Source: Nonomuraea corallina
GTDB lineage: Bacteria > Actinomycetota > Actinomycetes > Streptosporangiales > Streptosporangiaceae
DNA length: 39,635 bases
Direction: 5' to 3'
Assembly (NCBI RefSeq): GCF_027620315.1
Contig: NZ_JAPNNL010000055.1
Span: 1 to 39,635, forward strand
Positions within the stretch are counted from its first letter, which is position 1, and each line of letters starts with the position of its first letter. A program made the translations under genes and the position numbers. Below are positions 1 to 8,256 of this stretch, in pieces. The notes beneath the pieces were generated by a model. The model had not been told where the DNA came from. It made no database searches and saw only the letters and a program-made list of their open reading frames with translations.

Positions 1-26
1 GGGGGGCCCCCCCCCCCCCCCGGGGG
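1..26. other. G/C homopolymer block at window edge
   Basis: Six G, fifteen C and five G in a row. The flanking reading frame is open through it but would encode only Gly and Pro. The block resembles the larger homopolymer patch at 8247-8378. It is best read as a low-quality or gap-edge sequence and not as natural coding DNA. Confidence 0.7.
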
Positions 27-28
27 CG

Positions 29-1381
29 CCGCTGCACGAGCGGCGCGACGACGTGACGGCCGCCCGGCCCTCCGCCCGCCGGGTCACGCTGGAACTGCTG
101 GTCGTCGGCCTCGCCCTGGCCGGCGCCTACCTGCTGCGCACCCGCGGCGCCGCCACCGGGGGCCTGGACCCGTTCCTGCTGCTGGTGCCGCTCGCGCTCA
201 CGCTCGCCGCCGCGCTGATCACTCTGCGCTGCTACCCGTACCCACTGCGCCTGCTCGTACGGGCCACCGCCAGGTCCCGGCCGGCCGTGGCCTTCCTGGG
301 ACTGACGCGGGCGGCCAGGGCGCGCTCGTCCAGCGTGCTCCCGGCGCTGATCCTGCTGCCCGCGCTGGGCGTGTCGGTGTTCGCGTCGGTGATCTCCGGC
401 AGCGTGTCGAGCACGCAGCGGCTGGCCGCGTGGCAGACCGTCGGCGCGCCGATCAAGATCATGTCCGATCGGGAGCTCACCGCCGAGGAGGTCGAACGGG
501 TGCGTCAGGTGCCCGGCGTGACCGGGATGGTGCCGGCGCAGCTCGCCGACGTGCAGGTCGGCCGTACCGCGGAACGGGCCCAGGTGCTGGCCGTCGACCT
601 GGCGCGGTGGCGGGAGCTGATGGCGGGCGCGCCGCTGGCCCCGCCCGCGCCGCCCGCCGCGGGGCCGGGGCTGCCGGTGCTCGTGTCGCACGACCTGAGC
701 GGGCGCGGCACGTTCGAGATCGGCTGGCAGTCACGGCTGATGATCACCACGGCGGGCGTCGTACCAGCGGTCCCGGGGTTCTTCACCGAGGGCAAGTTCG
801 CCGTGCTGCCGTTCGACGTGGGGCAGCGGCCCGTCGTGAACACGCTCCTGCTCTCCGGCGGGGCCGACCGGGCCGCGCTGGAACGCGCCGTGCCGGACGC
901 GCGGGTCGAGACGCAGGCCGCCGCGCTGGCCGCCATCCAGACCGACCCGATGACGGGCGCGGTCGGCACCACGCTGCTCGTGGTGACGGTCGTGCTCGGC
1001 GGGTACGCGGTGGTCGCCGTGCTCATCACGCTGGTGATGGGCGCCGCGGACCGGGCCGGGACGCTGTCGCTGCTGCGCACCCTGGGCCTGTCCGACCGGC
1101 AGGCGCGGCGGCTCACCGTGCTGGAGGTCCTGCCGCTGATCCTCCTCGCCGCGCCGGCCGGTCTCGGACTCGGCCTGGGCCTGCCGGCCGCGCTCGGCCC
1201 CGGCATCGACCTGTCCGCGTACGCCGGCGGGCTGCCCGTCGGCGGCTATGATCTCGACCTGACCATCCCAGCACTGCTGGCCGCCGGGCTCACGGCGGTC
1301 GCCGTCCTCGGCGCGTACGCGCACGCGGCCATCAGCGGCCGCCGCGACGTGAGCGCCGTCCTGAGAGTGGGGGGCCTGTGA
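29..1381 (+). CDS. FtsX-family ABC transporter permease, C-terminal part
   Basis: This is the membrane subunit of a MacB/LolCE-like ABC transporter, which couples cytoplasmic ATP hydrolysis to extracytoplasmic movement. The visible part has a hydrophobic helix followed by a short charged linker, another helix (LPALILLPALGVSVFASVI), a roughly 180-residue soluble extracytoplasmic domain, and three C-terminal helices carrying the FtsX-domain pattern LSLLRTLGLSDRQARRL. A GTG at position 53 could be taken as a start, but the frame is open upstream and the first residues (PLHERRDD) read like the cytoplasmic loop before the second FtsX domain. Full-length relatives have about 800 residues or more, so the N-terminal half is missing beyond the window. 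The stop overlaps the next start (GTGA), so it is in an operon with the two ATPases. The family is clear; the substrate is unknown. Confidence 0.85.
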   Translation, partial: PLHERRDDVTAARPSARRVTLELLVVGLALAGAYLLRTRGAATGGLDPFLLLVPLALTLAAALITLRCYPYPLRLLVRATARSRPAVAFLGLTRAARARSSSVLPALILLPALGVSVFASVISGSVSSTQRLAAWQTVGAPIKIMSDRELTAEEVERVRQVPGVTGMVPAQLADVQVGRTAERAQVLAVDLARWRELMAGAPLAPPAPPAAGPGLPVLVSHDLSGRGTFEIGWQSRLMITTAGVVPAVPGFFTEGKFAVLPFDVGQRPVVNTLLLSGGADRAALERAVPDARVETQAAALAAIQTDPMTGAVGTTLLVVTVVLGGYAVVAVLITLVMGAADRAGTLSLLRTLGLSDRQARRLTVLEVLPLILLAAPAGLGLGLGLPAALGPGIDLSAYAGGLPVGGYDLDLTIPALLAAGLTAVAVLGAYAHAAISGRRDVSAVLRVGGL

Positions 1382-2304
1382 CGAACCCGACGTTGTCCGA
1401 GCTGGAGGCGGCGGCCGGCCGGGAGAAGCCCGCCTTCGGCGGCGACGCGCACATCGTCTGCGACAACCTCGTCCGCATCTACAAGACCGAGGGCGTCGAG
1501 GTGGTCGCCCTGCAGGGCCTCGACCTGCTGGTGGGCAAGGGCGAGCTGCTCGCCGTCGTCGGCGCGTCCGGTTCGGGCAAGTCGACGCTTCTGAACGTGC
1601 TGTCCGGGCTGGACGTGCCCACCGCCGGCGTGGCCCGGGTGGCCGGCATGGACCTGCTGGCGATGACGGCCAGGGACCGGCTGCGCTACCGGCGCGAGGT
1701 GGTCGGGTTCATCTGGCAGCAGACCGCGCGCAACCTGCTCCCGTACCTGTCGGCGCGCGAGAACGTCGAACTGCCGATGAAGCTGGCCGGCCGGGCGCGC
1801 CGCGGCCGGGCGGCCGAACTGCTGGACCTGCTCGGCGTCGGCCACTGCGCCGACCGCAGGACACCCGAGATGTCCGGCGGCGAGCAGCAGCGGGTCGCCA
1901 TCGCGGTCGCGCTCGCCAACGCGCCGCAGCTCATCCTCGCCGACGAGCCGACCGGCGAGCTCGACAGCGAGACGTCGGAGCAGGTCTTCGAGTCGCTGCG
2001 CAGGGCCAACAGGGAGCTCGGCGTGACCGTGGTCGTGGTGACCCACGACCCGCTGGTCTCCGAGCAGGTCGACCGCACGATCGGCATCCGCGACGGGCGC
2101 ACCAGCAGCGAGACGCTGCGCCGCGAGGGCGCCGAGGGCCAGGTCGTCGCCGAGGAGTACGCGGTGCTCGACCGGGTCGGCCGGCTGCAGCTGCCTCGCG
2201 ACTTCATGAACGCCCTCGACATGGAACGCCGTGTCCGCCTGGAGCTGGAGGCCGACCACATCGGGGTGTGGCCGGCACGGGAGGAGCCCGCCGATGAGCA
2301 GTGA
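1378..2304 (+). CDS. ABC transporter ATP-binding protein (LolD/MacB type)
   Basis: This 308-residue cytoplasmic nucleotide-binding subunit powers the FtsX-type permease encoded just upstream. It has Walker A GASGSGKST (62-70), a Q-loop (IWQQ, about 112-115), signature MSGGEQQ (165-171), Walker B LILADE (185-190) and a switch His in VVVTHD. All catalytic residues are present. The core is followed by a C-terminal extension of about 70 residues, longer than typical LolD proteins (about 230 residues). The GTG start overlaps the permease stop, giving translational coupling. A second, shorter ATPase follows at once, so the transporter may use two different ATPase subunits. Confidence 0.9.
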   Translation: MTNPTLSELEAAAGREKPAFGGDAHIVCDNLVRIYKTEGVEVVALQGLDLLVGKGELLAVVGASGSGKSTLLNVLSGLDVPTAGVARVAGMDLLAMTARDRLRYRREVVGFIWQQTARNLLPYLSARENVELPMKLAGRARRGRAAELLDLLGVGHCADRRTPEMSGGEQQRVAIAVALANAPQLILADEPTGELDSETSEQVFESLRRANRELGVTVVVVTHDPLVSEQVDRTIGIRDGRTSSETLRREGAEGQVVAEEYAVLDRVGRLQLPRDFMNALDMERRVRLELEADHIGVWPAREEPADEQ

Positions 2305-2992
2305 ACCGTTGGTCGTCGTCGAAGGGCTGCGCAAGGTCTACCGCACCGGGCCCAAGGAGGTCGTGGCGCTGCGTGAGGTGTCGTTCGAGGCCTACCCGGG
2401 CGAGCTGGTCGCCATCCGTGGCCGCTCGGGATCCGGCAAGACCACGCTGCTCAACCAGGTGGGCGGGCTCGACCGGCCCGACTCCGGGCGGGTGGTGGTG
2501 GCCGGGCAGGAGGTCACCGCGATGCGCGAGGACGCGCTGCTGGCGCTGCGCCGGGACGTGATCGGGTTCGTGTTCCAGTCGTTCGGGCTGATCCCGGTGC
2601 TGTCGGCCGCCGAGAACGTGGGCGTGCCGATGCGGCTGGCCCGCACCCCCGTCGAGGAGCGCGAGAAGCGGGTGCGCACCCTGCTCGCCCTCGTCGGGCT
2701 CGACAAGCACGCGAACCAGCGCCCGTACGAGCTGTCGGGCGGTCAACGTCAGCGGGTGGCGATCGCCCGGTCGCTGGCCAACCGGCCGCGCCTGCTGGTG
2801 GCCGACGAGCCGACCGGGCAGCTCGACTCGCAGACCGGGCGGCAGATCATGGAACTGCTGCGCGCCCTGGTCCGCAGCGAGGGCGTCACCGCCCTGGTCG
2901 CCACCCACGACCCTGGCCTGATCACCCTGGCCGACCGGGTCCTGGAGATCAGCGACGGCACGCTCCGCGAGTCCTCGCTCCAGGAGTTCTGA
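2294..2992 (+). CDS. ABC transporter ATP-binding protein (LolD/MacB type), second copy
   Basis: This 232-residue ATPase is the third gene of the FtsX transporter operon. Walker A is GRSGSGKTT (43-51), the signature LSGGQRQR (147-154), Walker B LLVADE (167-172), with a switch histidine at 205. The start chosen is ATG 2294, preceded by GGGAGGAG at a normal distance and overlapping the end of the previous ATPase by 11 bases. The frame is open further upstream to a GTG at 2231, but that stretch is not ATPase-like. Length and motifs are those of a complete LolD-type subunit. It differs clearly in sequence from its neighbour, so the pair is not a recent duplication. Substrate unknown. Confidence 0.9.
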   Translation: MSSEPLVVVEGLRKVYRTGPKEVVALREVSFEAYPGELVAIRGRSGSGKTTLLNQVGGLDRPDSGRVVVAGQEVTAMREDALLALRRDVIGFVFQSFGLIPVLSAAENVGVPMRLARTPVEEREKRVRTLLALVGLDKHANQRPYELSGGQRQRVAIARSLANRPRLLVADEPTGQLDSQTGRQIMELLRALVRSEGVTALVATHDPGLITLADRVLEISDGTLRESSLQEF

Positions 2993-3008
2993 CCCTCACC
3001 TGTGAGGG
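2993..3008. terminator. Hairpin between convergent genes
   Basis: CCCTCA-CCTG-TGAGGG forms a perfect 6-bp stem with a 4-base loop. It begins directly after the stop of the second ATPase and lies 17 bases from the stop of the convergent holA. There is no T-tract, so its role as a bidirectional terminator is inferred from position. Confidence 0.5.
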
Positions 3009-3025
3009 ACGCGTCCGGAGGCTTC

Positions 3026-4009
3026 CTAACGGCCGGTGCGGCTGGCCACGATGACCTGGACGGTGTGCTCCAGGGCGTAGGCGGGGTCGGCGCCGCCGCC
3101 CTTGACCTGCTCGTCGGCGTCGGCCACGGCCTGCATGGCCCTCGCGAGCCCTTCGGGCCCCCAGCCTTTGACCTGCCTCCGCACGCGGTCGATCTTCCAC
3201 GGCGGCATGCCCAGGTGGCTCGCCAGCTGACCGCCCCGCAGGTTGCGCGGCGCCCCGGCGACCTTGGCGATGGACCGCAGCCCGCCCGCCAGCGCGCTCA
3301 CCAGCAGCACGGGCGCGACGCCCGTGCCCAGCGCCCACCGCAACTGCTCCAGCGCCTCGCCGAGCCGCCCCTCCACGGCCGAGTCGGCGACGTTGAACCC
3401 GGTCACCTCGGCCCGGCCCTTGTGGTAACGCGCCACCGCCGTCGGAGTGATCGTCTTGTCCTGGGTGTCGAACATCAGCTGGTTGCACGCGGCGGCCAGC
3501 TCCCGCAGGTCGTTGCCCACCGCCTCCAGCAGCGCCTGGGCCGCCTCCCCCGAGATGCCCCGCCCGGCCCGCTTGAACTCCGCCTTGACGAACTCCAGCC
3601 GCTCCGCCGGTTTGGTCACCTTGGCGACGGTGACCACCGCGGCACCGGCCTTCTTCACCCCGTCGACCAGCGCCTTGCCCTTGACCCCACCAGGGTGTGC
3701 CAGCACGAGCACCACGTCGTCGGACGGCTGCCTGGCATAGGAGATGACTTCGGAGATCACGTCCTTCCCCAGGTCGTGCGCGGACCGCACCACCACGACG
3801 GTCCGGTCGCCGAACAGCGACGGCGACGTGAGCTGCGTCAGCTCCCCCGTCGTCACCTTCGACCCGACCAGGTCGTGCACCTCGGCCCCGGCGTCCTGCG
3901 CCCGCGCCGCCGCCACGATCACGCTCACGGCCCGCTCCGCCAGCAACTCCTCATCGCCGATGACCAAGGTCACAGGTGCTGGAACGCTTCCCGCCATGCC
4001 GAGCAGCAT
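3026..4009 (-). CDS. holA: DNA polymerase III subunit delta
   Basis: This is the clamp-loader delta subunit, which opens the sliding clamp for loading onto DNA. The protein has about 327 residues and matches the family in order: an N-terminal AAA-like segment (TLVIGDEELLAERAV), a middle region with LVLAHPGGVKGKALVDGVKKAG, and a C-terminal helical collar region (LLVSALAGGLRSIAKVAG and LGMPPWKIDRVRRQVKGW). The delta subunit normally lacks a working ATPase site, and none is seen. ATG 4009 is preferred because GGAGG lies about 11 bases upstream; ATG 3997 is the alternative. It lies downstream of comEA-comEC, the usual actinobacterial order, but the gene facing it here is an ABC transporter, not the ribosomal protein gene rpsT that I would expect nearby. 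Confidence 0.92.
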   Translation of the reverse strand: MLLGMAGSVPAPVTLVIGDEELLAERAVSVIVAAARAQDAGAEVHDLVGSKVTTGELTQLTSPSLFGDRTVVVVRSAHDLGKDVISEVISYARQPSDDVVLVLAHPGGVKGKALVDGVKKAGAAVVTVAKVTKPAERLEFVKAEFKRAGRGISGEAAQALLEAVGNDLRELAAACNQLMFDTQDKTITPTAVARYHKGRAEVTGFNVADSAVEGRLGEALEQLRWALGTGVAPVLLVSALAGGLRSIAKVAGAPRNLRGGQLASHLGMPPWKIDRVRRQVKGWGPEGLARAMQAVADADEQVKGGGADPAYALEHTVQVIVASRTGR

Positions 4010-4098
4010 CCCACGCCCACCCTCCAACCCCAAACCGCCTGTCTTCCTCCGGAGTCTCCACCGAACCTCACCCCGCGCCTCCACCCGCCGGCTCGCCT

Positions 4099-4162
4099 TC
4101 AGGACCCACGCGACACCGCCAGGCCGCCCTCAGGACCCACGCGACACCACCGCCAGGCCGCC
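4099..4162 (-). repeat. Tandem duplication of the comEC 3' end
   Basis: Copy A (4099-4128) and copy B (4130-4162) are identical except that B has three extra bases (CAC). Copy B holds the last ten codons and the stop of comEC. Copy A lies just beyond that stop and repeats the same codons and stop minus one Val codon. The offset is 31 bases. This looks like a slippage duplication of a gene end. Confidence 0.85.
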
Positions 4163-6724
4163 TTCTCCCTCGATCACGGCCAGGTCGCCCGACCTGTCCG
4201 TGCGGTGGACCCGCATGCCCAGGCGATGGAGCAGGCCCAGGGTCGAAGGGGCAGGGTGCCCGTAGTCGTTGTCGGCGCCCACGCTGACCAGCGCCGCCCG
4301 AGCCCGCACCGCCGCGAAGAAGGCGGGAACCTGTCGAGGCGACCCGTGATGGGGAACCTTGAGCACGTCGGCCTGCGGCAGAGCACCGCGGAGGAGCCGC
4401 TCCTGGGCCTCGGACTCGATGTCGCCGCTCAGCAACGCCGACCCGGAGCGCCAGCGGACGTGCAGCACGATGCTGGCGTTGTTCGCGGCGCTGCCCTCCC
4501 CCGGCCCTTCCTCCGCTGACGTGGCGTCGGGGGCGACGACGGTCACCTCGGACGGGCCGAGCCGCCAGCGGGTGCCCGGCCGCGCGGCCTGCTCGGGAAC
4601 GCGGCGGCGCGCCAGGTCGGCGCTGAGCCGGACGCTCTGCGGCGCCGACGGGCGATGCGGGCTGGTGACGACGGCTCCCACCCTTCGGTCCCGGTGCACG
4701 CCCGCCAGGCCGTCGATGTGGTCGGCGTGGGGGTGGGTGAGGATGACCAGGGGCACGTCCCGCACCCCGAGCCTGCGCAGGCACCGGTCCATGACGACCG
4801 GGTCCGGGCCGGCGTCGACGACCACGCCCTGCCCCGGCCCCGCCGCGATGACCAGCCCGTCACCCTGGCCCACATCGCACATGACCATCACCCACCCTGC
4901 GGGCGGCCACGGCGCGGTCATCGGTTTGATCGCCAGCACCGCGATCAGAGCGCCGCCGGTGACCGCCAGCGCGACGGCCCGCCAGGCCCGCCGTCGCAGC
5001 ACCACCACCGCCACGACGGCCACCACCGCGAGCAGCCCGATCCCCGCGATCCCCTGTGGCCAGGAGACGCCGGACAGGGGAACGCCGGACGCCCACCGGG
5101 AGACCATGATGATCCATCCGACCGCGTACCCCGCCGGAACCACCAGCACCTGCGCCGCCTCCGGCCAGAACGGCGCGACCAGCGCAGCCACGAACCCCAG
5201 CAGAGTCGCGGGCGCCACGGCCGGCCCGGCCAGCAGGTTGGCCGGCACCGCCACGAGGCTGATCTCGCCGGACATGAGCACCAGCACGGGGGTGACGGCC
5301 ACCTGCGCCGCGGCGGGCACCACCACCGCCTCCGCCATCCACTGAGGGCACCGCCCCCGCCTCTCCCTCGTCGCGGGCGCCGACGCGCCAGGACGCACCG
5401 CCTCCACCCGGCCCGCCCGCACAGGGAGACACCGCACGGCGCCATCGGAGCGCACTGCCTTTACCGGACGCGCTCCGTGCCGTGGCGGCTCGCCTGCTGG
5501 GTCGCCTGCCGTCCTGGTAGCCGGGGGTGTGGCGGTGTCGCCGGTGAGGCGGGCGCGCCAGCGGGGGCCCAGCAGGAGGATGCCCGCCGTGGCCGTCACG
5601 GAGAGGGCGAAGCCGAAGGAATGGGCCAGCTCGGGGACGAACAGGATGAGGAGCAGGACCGCCGCCGATAGGGCGGCGACACCGTCCTTGGCCCGGCCGG
5701 TGCCGAGGGCGAGGGCCGCCACCAGACCCATCAGGAGAGCCCGCAGGACGCTGGGCGAAGGCCGGGCCACGACCGCGAACGCGATCATGGCCAGGGCGGC
5801 GAAGGCCGCTCTCGGGGCGAGGGGCAGGCCGGCCAACCGGCACAGGGCCAGGGCGGCGCCCGCGACGATCGCCAGGTTGGCGCCGCTGACGGCGTTGAGG
5901 TGGCTCAGGCCCGCCTCCTCCAGGTCCGCGTCGACCTGACGGTCGAGCCGCGAGACGTCCCCGACGACCAGGGCCGGGAGGAGGCCGCGCTGGTCGGGCG
6001 GCAGGATCCCGGCGGCCTCGCGCAACCCCGCGCGGAAGGCGCCCGCGACCGTATGTACGGAGGAGGGCGGCGTGAGGATCTTGGGCGGGTCCCGTACCAG
6101 GAGGAACGCGGCGACGAGCCCGGGCGAGGTCGGCTCGGCGAGCCGGCCCCTGACCCTGAGCCGCTGGCTCGGCAGGAGGGAACGCCACTCGGGACCGTTC
6201 CCGAACACGACGACCGGGGTGTGGACCGACAGGCGCGTGGAACCGGCCTGGACGGTCCGCACGGCGGCGTCGACGACGATGCCGTCCTGATGGAAGAGTC
6301 CCGGCTGGGGGTGTCTGACCTTGGGGTCGCCGGTGAGGGTGATCTCAGCGGTGACGGTCACGCCTTCGGTTGCCAGCGCCGCGACCGTGCCCGTGGTGAC
6401 AGCGTGGAGCCGGAGCGCGATCGAACCGCTGACGGCGGCGACGCACACCAGCACGGCGACCGTCGTGTTGCGGTGCGCCGGGTCCCGGATCAGCCGCCAT
6501 GCCGCGAGCGAGCCGCCCACGCAGACGAGGCCCGTGCACGCGACGACGGGCACGGAACAGCCGAGCAGCGCGATCGCGGCGATCCAGGCTGCCACCGCCG
6601 GGAGCGCGAGAGGCCAGACCCGCCGTCTCTCCGCGTCCGGGCGGCGTTCGCCGGGGCGAGGCCCGATGTGGCGAGGCCGGGCGGAAGGGACGGGGATCGC
6701 CTTGGGGTGGGTGGGCTCGGGCAT
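4130..6724 (-). CDS. comEC: ComEC/Rec2-type DNA-uptake channel protein
   Basis: This polytopic membrane protein of the DNA-uptake family has 864 residues. Order: N-terminal helices, a soluble segment with QRLRVRGRL, the Competence transmembrane domain (GLSHLNAVSGANLAIVAG onward), then a C-terminal metallo-beta-lactamase domain. The metal-binding signature HPHADH is at about 664-669, with later metallo-hydrolase elements SGD (about 768), PHHGS (about 791) and YGH (about 823). ComEC forms the channel for incoming single-stranded DNA; the lactamase-like domain is a putative nuclease. In the middle there is an Arg/Pro-rich stretch of about 70 residues (from TGDTATPPATRTAG to RERRGRCPQW) that looks like a low-complexity insertion in a cytoplasmic loop. 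The start ATG overlaps the comEA stop by one base. Natural competence is not established in most actinomycetes with these genes. Confidence 0.93.
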   Translation of the reverse strand: MPEPTHPKAIPVPSARPRHIGPRPGERRPDAERRRVWPLALPAVAAWIAAIALLGCSVPVVACTGLVCVGGSLAAWRLIRDPAHRNTTVAVLVCVAAVSGSIALRLHAVTTGTVAALATEGVTVTAEITLTGDPKVRHPQPGLFHQDGIVVDAAVRTVQAGSTRLSVHTPVVVFGNGPEWRSLLPSQRLRVRGRLAEPTSPGLVAAFLLVRDPPKILTPPSSVHTVAGAFRAGLREAAGILPPDQRGLLPALVVGDVSRLDRQVDADLEEAGLSHLNAVSGANLAIVAGAALALCRLAGLPLAPRAAFAALAMIAFAVVARPSPSVLRALLMGLVAALALGTGRAKDGVAALSAAVLLLILFVPELAHSFGFALSVTATAGILLLGPRWRARLTGDTATPPATRTAGDPAGEPPRHGARPVKAVRSDGAVRCLPVRAGRVEAVRPGASAPATRERRGRCPQWMAEAVVVPAAAQVAVTPVLVLMSGEISLVAVPANLLAGPAVAPATLLGFVAALVAPFWPEAAQVLVVPAGYAVGWIIMVSRWASGVPLSGVSWPQGIAGIGLLAVVAVVAVVVLRRRAWRAVALAVTGGALIAVLAIKPMTAPWPPAGWVMVMCDVGQGDGLVIAAGPGQGVVVDAGPDPVVMDRCLRRLGVRDVPLVILTHPHADHIDGLAGVHRDRRVGAVVTSPHRPSAPQSVRLSADLARRRVPEQAARPGTRWRLGPSEVTVVAPDATSAEEGPGEGSAANNASIVLHVRWRSGSALLSGDIESEAQERLLRGALPQADVLKVPHHGSPRQVPAFFAAVRARAALVSVGADNDYGHPAPSTLGLLHRLGMRVHRTDRSGDLAVIEGEGGLAVVSRGS

Positions 6725-7482
6725 CAGACCCGGACCTTCGGTTTGATCTCGTCGAACCGCCGGGTGCCGATGCCGCTGACGTCGCGGAGCTGGTCGACGC
6801 TGGTGAAGCCGCCGTGGGTGGTGCGGAAGTCGATGATGCGGGAGGCCAGGACCTCTCCCACGCCGGGAAGCTGTTCGAGCTGGTCCTGTGTGGCGGCGTT
6901 GAGGTCCAGGACGGCGGCGTCGGGGGCTCCCGCAGGACCCGGCGCGGCGGCGGGAAGGCCGACCATGATCTGCTCGCCGTCGACGAGCCGCCTGGCCAGG
7001 TTGAGCGTGTCCAGGGAGGCGCCCCGGCGGACGCCGCCGGCGGCGGTGATCGCGTCCTGCACGCGGGATCCGGTGGGCAACGGGTAGACGCCCGGTTCAT
7101 GGACCTTGCCGGCGACGTGGACGGTCACCTTCGTCGTCACGGCGGCGCTGGGCGCCGGGTCGTGCCCTGAGCCGGACATCGAGCTGGACACCGGGCCGGA
7201 CACCGGAGTGGGAGCGGGCAGAGGCTCGGGGACGGGCCGGGAGCGCCAGAGGAAGAACCCCGCCACCAGGACGGCTACGGCTCCGAGCGCGAGCAGGGCC
7301 CGGAGCCCTGGCCTGCCCGGATCGAGGGAACCGGCGGAGGCTCGGAAGGCCTGGAATGACTCCGGCACCCCGGCGAGGAAGGAGGCAGGCTCGGACCCCG
7401 TGAGAGAACGGATCCGGGACTCGGCGATGGTCCGCTCGGACGTCGAATCTTGGGCGCGCACGGCCAGCAACGTACGGGCCAC
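6724..7482 (-). CDS. comEA: ComEA-family DNA-binding protein (SLBB + helix-hairpin-helix)
   Basis: This is the membrane-anchored DNA receptor partner of ComEC. With the start at GTG 7482 it has 252 residues: a cytoplasmic segment, one transmembrane helix (about 62-80, ALLALGAVAVLVAGFFLW), a Pro/Ser linker, an SLBB domain (about 118-177, VHVAGKVHEPGVYPLPTGSR) and a helix-hairpin-helix pair (about 192-252, with LPGVGEVLASRIIDFR and VSGIGTRRFDEIKPKV). GTG 7482 is preferred because AGGGG lies 8 bases upstream; the frame stays open to a TTG at 7539. It is followed without a gap by comEC. The SLBB plus HhH architecture is standard for actinobacterial ComEA. Confidence 0.9.
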   Translation of the reverse strand: MARTLLAVRAQDSTSERTIAESRIRSLTGSEPASFLAGVPESFQAFRASAGSLDPGRPGLRALLALGAVAVLVAGFFLWRSRPVPEPLPAPTPVSGPVSSSMSGSGHDPAPSAAVTTKVTVHVAGKVHEPGVYPLPTGSRVQDAITAAGGVRRGASLDTLNLARRLVDGEQIMVGLPAAAPGPAGAPDAAVLDLNAATQDQLEQLPGVGEVLASRIIDFRTTHGGFTSVDQLRDVSGIGTRRFDEIKPKVRV

Positions 7483-7720
7483 CAACACGGCCCCTGGACC
7501 CAGAACGGGATTCTGTGGATGACCACGCCCCGTCCACAACTCGGGACCCCGGTCCGGCCCGACCGGAGAGAAGCCCTGCCGTCACCGGCTCAGACGGTTT
7601 CCTGGCCTACGGCGGGTCCAGCGGGCCGAAGGCACGCATAGCGGCGCCCGGCCCGAGAGGGGTTTCCCCAAAAAGACTTTGACCTTGATCTGCGCACCTC
7701 CCCCCACAGGCGTCGCCTAC

Positions 7721-7800
7721 CCAGCCGTCCCCAGCCGTTCGCAGCCGTCCCCAGCCGTCCCCAGCCGTCCCCGGCCGTCCACAGTCGTCCGCAGCCATCC
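7721..7800. repeat. 10-bp tandem repeat, eight units
   Basis: Eight consecutive 10-base units follow the consensus CCAGCCGTCC. Four are ccagccgtcc or differ from it only at the first base, and the others carry one to three changes. Units start exactly at 7721, 7731, up to 7791. It is a minisatellite between DegV and comEA and probably varies in copy number between strains. Confidence 0.9.
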
Positions 7801-7822
7801 GCGGAAACACCGGTACGCCGCG

Positions 7823-7848
7823 CCGCGTCCGGAGAAGGCTCCGCGCGG
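7823..7848 (-). terminator. Hairpin after the DegV stop
   Basis: CCGCG-tc-CGGAG, loop AAGG, CTCCG-CGCGG: ten base pairs with a two-base bulge, starting four bases beyond the minus-strand stop codon at 7852-7854. It lacks a T-tract, as is common for actinobacterial terminators. Confidence 0.5.
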
Positions 7849-7851
7849 CCG

Positions 7852-8256
7852 TCAGGATGCCGGGGCGATCGTGATGCCGAGCGTGCCGGGACCCACGTGG
7901 ACGCCGATGACCGCGCCCACCTCCACCACTCGTACCTGGGTCGCTCCCCGCACCCGTTTGGCCAGGTTGCGGGCCAGGGTCTCGGCGCGTTCGGGAGCGG
8001 CCAGGTGCTGGACGGCGATCTCGACCGGTTCGTCCCCCGCGTCCTGTGCCACCAGGTCCTCCAGGCGGGCCAGGGCGCGGGACGCGGTGCGGACCTTCTC
8101 CAGCAGGGCGATGCGGCCGTCCGTGAGCCGGAGCAGAGGTTTGATCATGAGGGCGGTGCCCAGCAGCGAGGCCGCCGCGCCGATGCGGCCGCCGCGGCGG
8201 AGCTGGTCGAGCGTGTCGACGTAGAAGAGCGTCCGGGTGCGGGCGGCGCACTGGGC
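7852..8256 (-). CDS. DegV family protein, C-terminal fragment
   Basis: The readable part (about 135 residues) is the C-terminal half of a DegV (fatty-acid-binding, FakB-like) protein: the pattern TLFYVDTLDQLRRGGRIG, then SLLGTALMIKPLLRLTDGRI and LEKVRTASRALARLEDL, ending VIGVHVGPGTLGITIAPA. Full proteins have about 280 residues with an N-terminal DegV domain. That half is missing because the frame runs into the C/G homopolymer block starting near 8254. An ATG at 8148 lies inside the domain and is not a credible start. DegV beside comEA is a familiar actinobacterial arrangement, so the intact genome probably has a whole gene here. The truncation is most likely a sequence defect. Confidence 0.85.
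   Translation of the reverse strand, partial: AQCAARTRTLFYVDTLDQLRRGGRIGAAASLLGTALMIKPLLRLTDGRIALLEKVRTASRALARLEDLVAQDAGDEPVEIAVQHLAAPERAETLARNLAKRVRGATQVRVVEVGAVIGVHVGPGTLGITIAPAS

Larger units (their letters stand above)
7483..7851. other. Gene-free stretch between comEA and the DegV fragment
   Basis: No convincing gene is present. The stretch holds a 10-bp tandem repeat (7721-7800) and a hairpin directly after the DegV stop (7823-7848). A minus-strand frame is open through it only because of high GC content; its translation is Gly/Arg/Asp-rich repeat text. Confidence 0.6.

Noticed and set aside
4068..4784. Minus-strand frame at the comEC 3' end, extending into the holA gap
   Set aside because: It is an out-of-frame shadow of the metallo-beta-lactamase domain of ComEC.
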